Source of the DNA: an uncultured Ruminococcus sp. | GTDB taxonomy: Bacteria > Bacillota > Clostridia > Oscillospirales > Ruminococcaceae | Reading direction: 5' to 3' | Length of the DNA stretch: 9,651 nucleotides | Assembly: GCA_946186215.1 (NCBI GenBank) | Contig: CAMHMM010000053.1 | Coordinates: forward strand, 1-9,651 | Shown here: one piece after another, positions 6,112 through 9,651 of the stretch | Layout: each line of letters opens with the position of its first letter | Numbering within the stretch: position 1 is the stretch's first letter | Program-made: the position numbers and the translations under genes | Notes under the pieces: generated by a model | Database searches by the model: none | What the model was told of the DNA's origin: nothing | The model's input: the letters and a program-made list of their open reading frames with translations, nothing else

Positions 6112-6225
6112 AATACTGGATAAGTGTCCCCGTTTGCAGTTTAAAGCGGATCTATCCGGTGATTTTAAAGCGAAAGATCAATGTCCGACAATGGATTTAT
6201 GATATGACGAAATGGGTGATCAGTG
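6112..6225 (+). promoter_or_regulatory. Untranslated leader and ribosome binding site of the surface protein gene
   Basis: About 114 bases lie between the predicted transcript start and the ATG at 6226. They include a repeated 9-mer TTTAAAGCG at 6140-6148 and 6164-6172, and a possible weak stem GATCT (6149-6153) with AGATC (6175-6179). No known riboswitch class is recognised. GGTGATC (6215-6221) matches the extended anti-Shine-Dalgarno complement over 7 bases and places the core GGTGA 6 bases before ATG 6226; the adjacent in-frame GTG at 6223 is the alternative start. Confidence 0.5.
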
Positions 6226-9200
6226 ATGTTAAAATTAGCTGCACTTCTTCACAGTAAGATATTTATTGCCATCATGGTAGCGGTGGCAGCAATTGCAGCG
6301 GTCGCTACGGGTATCATGCTCAAGAACCGCCCCGATGACTACCGCATCATCAAGGTGTTTGATATAACAGGCAACGGCAATGTCGCCAGAGAGGAGATCG
6401 GCGACATATTCCCCTATGCAGGCATGAACCTTGAAAGCGGGGATGTGGTCTCCACCTATGAAGACAGCAGTATGCGAATAAATCTTGATGACAACAAGTT
6501 TATCCGCATGGAAGCCGAGACTGAGCTCGACCTTATCTCCTCCGGCAATTCCAGAGACAACAGAACGCAGATAATCCTGAAAAAGGGAAGCATCCTCAAT
6601 GAGATCACGCAGACGCTCTCTGCGGGTTCATCCTATGTGGTGAATGCTCCAAAGGCTACTATGGCCGTACACGGTACGAGCTTCCGCGTAAGCGTTAAGG
6701 ACATAGGAAACGGCTGCTATATCACCACTCTGGAGGTACTGCACGGCACTGTTGAGGTAGTACTTCTCGATGAAAACGGCAACCCCACAAACCAGAAGGT
6801 TCTTGTGGAGAAGGATCAGTGCGTCATGATCAAGACTGTTCCGAACAGCGGTACGAACAATGATGCAACTGTTGACGGCTTTTCCTTCTTTGTATTCCCG
6901 GGTGAAAACGGTGAATACATCCCCGTAGAGGAAGGCCAGAGCCCGATCATGGCCATAAATTACTACAGCATTCCCTACGATACGCTCAAAGAGGTCTATG
7001 ATGTAAATAATGCCGATCAGATCACGCTCAATGACGAGGTGCTCCGCAAGGTAATAGAGGCAATGTTCGGCAAGCCCAAGAACAATGACGGTGAGACCAC
7101 TACCGCGCCCGAAGTTCCCGGCGAGGAGGAGACCACGACCACAACTCTCCCTGCTGAGGAAGACGAGGAAGAACCTGCCGATACATCTTCTTCTGAGCCG
7201 CCTGCGGCTGATCCTCCAGAGAATAACGATCCGCCAGCGGACGATCCTCCGCCTCAGCCCGAGGGAGATGTGACAACTTCCACTGTTTATTACGGCGACG
7301 GTGAAGGCGGCGAAGTGACCACCGCACCTCCCAATAATGATGATCCCCCTTCTGATGTGACTACTGCGCCTCCCGGGGATGACGAGGGCGGTCATGAGGG
7401 CGGTGTCGTGACCTCCACCACTGCTCCTCCTTCGGATGATAAGGGCGGCGAGGAAGTGACCACTGCTCCTCCGAAAAACGATCCCGAGGATGACGGCGGC
7501 CCGACAACTGCTCCTCCTGCAGATGATGATGATGTGACATCGACCACACCTCCCGCTGATGAGCCTCCCGAGGACACTACATCCGGCGAAGTGACTACTG
7601 TGCCTCCCGATCCTTCACATCCGACTAACCCTCCTGTTACTACTTCCGGCGGCGAAGAGAAGGGCGACTACCATACCGTTACCTTCAACAGCAACGGCGG
7701 CACAGCTGTACAGTCACAGCTCGTGAAGCACGGAAGCAGGGTGAAAAAGCCCGTCGATCCCACAAGAACAGGCTACTACTTTGCAGCATGGGAGCTTGAA
7801 GGCTCGACCTATGACTTCCTTTCTCCCGTTACCGATGATATCACACTGACGGCTGTCTGGGAGCCCCGCACCTATACCGTTACCTTCATCAACGAGGGCG
7901 AGATAGCTGATCAGCAGACCGTTGCATACGGCGGCTTCGCTTCAAGCGTTACTCTTTCCGCAGTGGAAGGAAAGGAATTCGTCGAGTGGCAGCTCGACGG
8001 CGCAAAGTACAACTTCAATACTCCCGTAACGGCTGATATCACACTCAAGGCTCTGTGGCAGACGGAAAAATTCACCGTTACATTTGTCAGCAGAGATGCG
8101 ACCGTAAGGACACAGACCGTTGAATACGGCGGTCATGCAACCTCCTTCACACCTTCCGCATGGGCGGGACACTCCTTCGTGGAATGGCAGTATGAGGGCA
8201 CGACCTTCTCCTTTGATACCGAGATAAAGAAGGACTACACCCTTACCGCACTCTGGAGCACTGACACCTATACTGTTACATTCAAGAGCAACGGCGCGAT
8301 CATTGACGAGCAGACCGTTGAATACGGCAGTCAGGCTTCCTCTGTAACACCATCCACATGGGAAGGCCATACCTTCGTGGAGTGGAGACTCAACGGCTCC
8401 AAGTATGATTTCAGCAAGCCTGTAAAGGGCAATCTCACACTCACAGCATACTGGACTGTTGACACCTACACCGTAAGGTATATAAGCAACGGCGAGACTG
8501 TAGCAGAAAAAACAGTTGAACACGGCAGCTATGCAGAAAATATCACTCCTCCCGCATGGGAAGGCCATAAATTCATGGCATGGGAGTCAGGCGGCAGCAC
8601 CTATGAATTTACCGAGCCTGTAAAGAGCGATCTGGAGCTCACAGCCGCATGGGATATCATCGTATGCCATGTAACATTCAAGAGCGACGGTACAACTCCC
8701 TATGAATACACGGAGGATGTGGACTACGGCGACTATGCTTCGTCCGTAACACCTCCCGCATGGCCGGGGCACACCTTTGAGGAATGGCAGCTGGGCGGAA
8801 AGAAATATGACTTCTCCAAGCCCGTAAAGGCCGATCTCGAGCTCGTAGCACTGTGGACTGACGATGTTTACGATGTCGAGTTCGTAAGCAACGGTGAAAC
8901 TGTCGCAGTACAGCACTTGGGCTACGGCGAGAAGGCAAGCTACTTTGAGCCCGCGACCTGGGAAGGCCACACCTTCGAGGAGTGGCAGCTCAGCGGCACC
9001 GAATATGATTTCAATGAGGAAGTAACAGGCAGCTTTACCCTCACAGCCGTATGGAGCACAAATAAATATGATGTAACATTTGTCAGCAACGGTGAAACTG
9101 TGGCAACACAGCCTGTTGAATACGGCCAGTATGCGGTGAGCGTAACACCCGCCGAATGGGAAGGCCATACCTTTCAGGAGTGGCAGATAAACGGCGTTAC

Positions 9201-9651
9201 CTACGCATTTGATACGCCTGTAACCGCAGAGATCACTCTTTCCGCGCTGTGGACTGTGGATACCTACGATGTAACATTCGTAAGCAACGACGAGACTGTG
9301 GAAACACAGACCATCGACCACGGCAGCAAGGCAACATATATCGATCCTCCCGCATGGGAAGGACACGAATTCGTTGAGTGGCAGCTCGGCGGCAGCGGAT
9401 TTGATTTTGATACACAGATAAAGGGCGAGATATCCCTCACTGCTCTGTGGAAGAAAAATGAATACACTGTCACATACATGGACGGAAGCGATGTATTCGC
9501 AACCAAGAGTGTTCAGCACGGCGATCTGGCTGAAAACATAACTCTGCCCGACCGTACAGACAGCACATTTGACGGCTGGCTGCTGGGCTCTGAGAAATTC
9601 AATTTCAGCACGCCCATAACCGAAGACGGTGTGATCCTCACAGCGGCATGG
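6226..9651 (+). CDS. FecR-domain surface protein with B-type repeats (3' end beyond window)
   Basis: An open frame of 1142 codons that runs off the window, ending exactly on the Trp that closes a repeat. A short cytoplasmic N-terminus (1-11) precedes a single transmembrane signal anchor (about 12-32), so the rest should be outside the cell. Residues about 75-190 form a FecR-like domain, with the typical NAPKATMAVHGTSFRV block (His149-Gly150-Thr151) followed by a LEVLHGTVEVVL strand. Residues about 190-285 are unassigned. Residues 286-481 are an acidic Thr/Pro-rich linker and 482-1142 are ten Listeria-Bacteroides (InlB B-type, Flg_new) repeats. There is no cytoplasmic anti-sigma domain, so it is unlikely to act like E. 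coli FecR. It is divergent from the CHASE2 cyclase with back-to-back promoters. The C-terminal anchor, further repeats or other domains are not visible. The role is probably adhesion or surface sensing; the ligand is unknown. Confidence 0.9.
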   Translation, partial: MLKLAALLHSKIFIAIMVAVAAIAAVATGIMLKNRPDDYRIIKVFDITGNGNVAREEIGDIFPYAGMNLESGDVVSTYEDSSMRINLDDNKFIRMEAETELDLISSGNSRDNRTQIILKKGSILNEITQTLSAGSSYVVNAPKATMAVHGTSFRVSVKDIGNGCYITTLEVLHGTVEVVLLDENGNPTNQKVLVEKDQCVMIKTVPNSGTNNDATVDGFSFFVFPGENGEYIPVEEGQSPIMAINYYSIPYDTLKEVYDVNNADQITLNDEVLRKVIEAMFGKPKNNDGETTTAPEVPGEEETTTTTLPAEEDEEEPADTSSSEPPAADPPENNDPPADDPPPQPEGDVTTSTVYYGDGEGGEVTTAPPNNDDPPSDVTTAPPGDDEGGHEGGVVTSTTAPPSDDKGGEEVTTAPPKNDPEDDGGPTTAPPADDDDVTSTTPPADEPPEDTTSGEVTTVPPDPSHPTNPPVTTSGGEEKGDYHTVTFNSNGGTAVQSQLVKHGSRVKKPVDPTRTGYYFAAWELEGSTYDFLSPVTDDITLTAVWEPRTYTVTFINEGEIADQQTVAYGGFASSVTLSAVEGKEFVEWQLDGAKYNFNTPVTADITLKALWQTEKFTVTFVSRDATVRTQTVEYGGHATSFTPSAWAGHSFVEWQYEGTTFSFDTEIKKDYTLTALWSTDTYTVTFKSNGAIIDEQTVEYGSQASSVTPSTWEGHTFVEWRLNGSKYDFSKPVKGNLTLTAYWTVDTYTVRYISNGETVAEKTVEHGSYAENITPPAWEGHKFMAWESGGSTYEFTEPVKSDLELTAAWDIIVCHVTFKSDGTTPYEYTEDVDYGDYASSVTPPAWPGHTFEEWQLGGKKYDFSKPVKADLELVALWTDDVYDVEFVSNGETVAVQHLGYGEKASYFEPATWEGHTFEEWQLSGTEYDFNEEVTGSFTLTAVWSTNKYDVTFVSNGETVATQPVEYGQYAVSVTPAEWEGHTFQEWQINGVTYAFDTPVTAEITLSALWTVDTYDVTFVSNDETVETQTIDHGSKATYIDPPAWEGHEFVEWQLGGSGFDFDTQIKGEISLTALWKKNEYTVTYMDGSDVFATKSVQHGDLAENITLPDRTDSTFDGWLLGSEKFNFSTPITEDGVILTAAW
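7081..7668 (+). repeat. Thr/Pro/acidic low-complexity linker with TTAPP motifs
   Basis: This stretch codes residues 286-481 of the surface protein. It is built of irregular copies of (V)TTAPP or TTTPP separated by acidic runs such as NNDDPPSD, GDDEGG and PADDDDV. The period is irregular (roughly 12-25 residues). The composition (Thr, Pro, Asp, Glu, Gly) is that of an extended, mucin-like stalk, and the Thr clusters are plausible O-glycosylation sites by analogy to Thr/Pro linkers of ruminococcal surface and cellulosomal proteins. No catalytic domain is present. Confidence 0.85.
7669..9651 (+). repeat. Ten tandem Listeria-Bacteroides (B-type) repeats
   Basis: Ten in-frame units, each closed by a conserved Trp, mostly 66 residues (198 bases): 7669-7860, 7861-8058, 8059-8256, 8257-8454, 8455-8652, 8653-8856, 8857-9054, 9055-9252, 9253-9450 and 9451-9651. 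Each starts with Y-x-V-x-F-x-S-N-G, passes a V-x-YG or V-x-HG turn, then W-x-G-H-x-F-x-x-W, then YDF and D-x-T-L-T-A-x-W. Unit 1 is canonical (SNGG, PTRTGYYFAAW); units 2-9 share a variant centre (usually WEGH-F-x-E-W), and unit 10 diverges again (DRTDSTFDGW). DNA similarity is high enough for TGGGAAGGCCA to recur in at least four units. These folds are small beta-grasp-like domains of bacterial surface proteins. Confidence 0.93.

Noticed and set aside
6112..6225. A c-di-GMP or other riboswitch in the leader of the surface protein gene
   Set aside because: I looked for the conserved GEMM-type core and other familiar motifs and did not see one; only weak short stems are possible.
6628..7395. 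A 255-codon open frame on the minus strand
   Set aside because: Antisense to the FecR domain and linker of the surface protein, with no recognisable domain and low-complexity runs mirrored from the linker.
8587..9519. A 310-codon open frame on the minus strand, plus a 208-codon one at 7942-8568
   Set aside because: Both lie antisense to the B-repeat array and are themselves repetitive at the same period. The plus-strand frame has clear domain repeats; these are shadows of its codon bias.

Overview
The window looks like a chromosomal segment of a mid-GC Firmicute, most likely a Ruminococcus-type member of the Oscillospiraceae. The basis is a set of Clostridia-like housekeeping genes with strong Shine-Dalgarno sites (a diverged minD, mgsA, a trmN6-rsmI pair and nth) next to a very large surface protein with a TTAPP-rich linker and Listeria-Bacteroides (InlB B-type) repeats. 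The assignment rests on gene content and protein style only; there is no rRNA or other marker.

Layout. Positions 1-3560 (+ strand) hold a housekeeping block: a MinD-type ATPase, methylglyoxal synthase, an intrinsic terminator, a TrmN6-type tRNA methyltransferase, RsmI and endonuclease III. rsmI and nth overlap by 4 bases. A strong bidirectional terminator (about 3559-3614) separates this block from a convergent two-gene operon on the minus strand: a CHASE2-domain class III adenylate cyclase (4137-5939) followed by a GNAT acetyltransferase (3610-4140), overlapping by 4 bases. A short divergent control region (5940-6225) carries two back-to-back promoters with identical extended -10 elements. 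It drives the cyclase leftward and, rightward, an open-ended gene (6226 to the window edge, at least 1142 codons) coding for a membrane-anchored FecR-domain protein with a mucin-like Thr/Pro linker and at least ten tandem B-type repeats.

Most interesting part. The divergent pair CHASE2-cyclase / FecR-B-repeat protein looks like a cell-surface sensing module. Both the CHASE2 domain and the FecR domain are predicted to face outside, the only signalling output is the cyclase, and a GNAT enzyme is translationally coupled to it. The FecR protein has no cytoplasmic anti-sigma domain, so the classical FecI/FecR mechanism does not fit. A functional link is an inference from layout and topology.

Several conserved enzymes carry visible departures from family norms: MgsA lacks four residues of a conserved segment and has Asn where E. 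coli has Asp101, Nth lacks the fourth cysteine of its 4Fe-4S motif, and MinD has no MinE beside it and no evident C-terminal membrane-targeting helix. The annotated start of the cyclase can be fixed by its promoter and ribosome binding site to 5939, well inside the longest reading frame.
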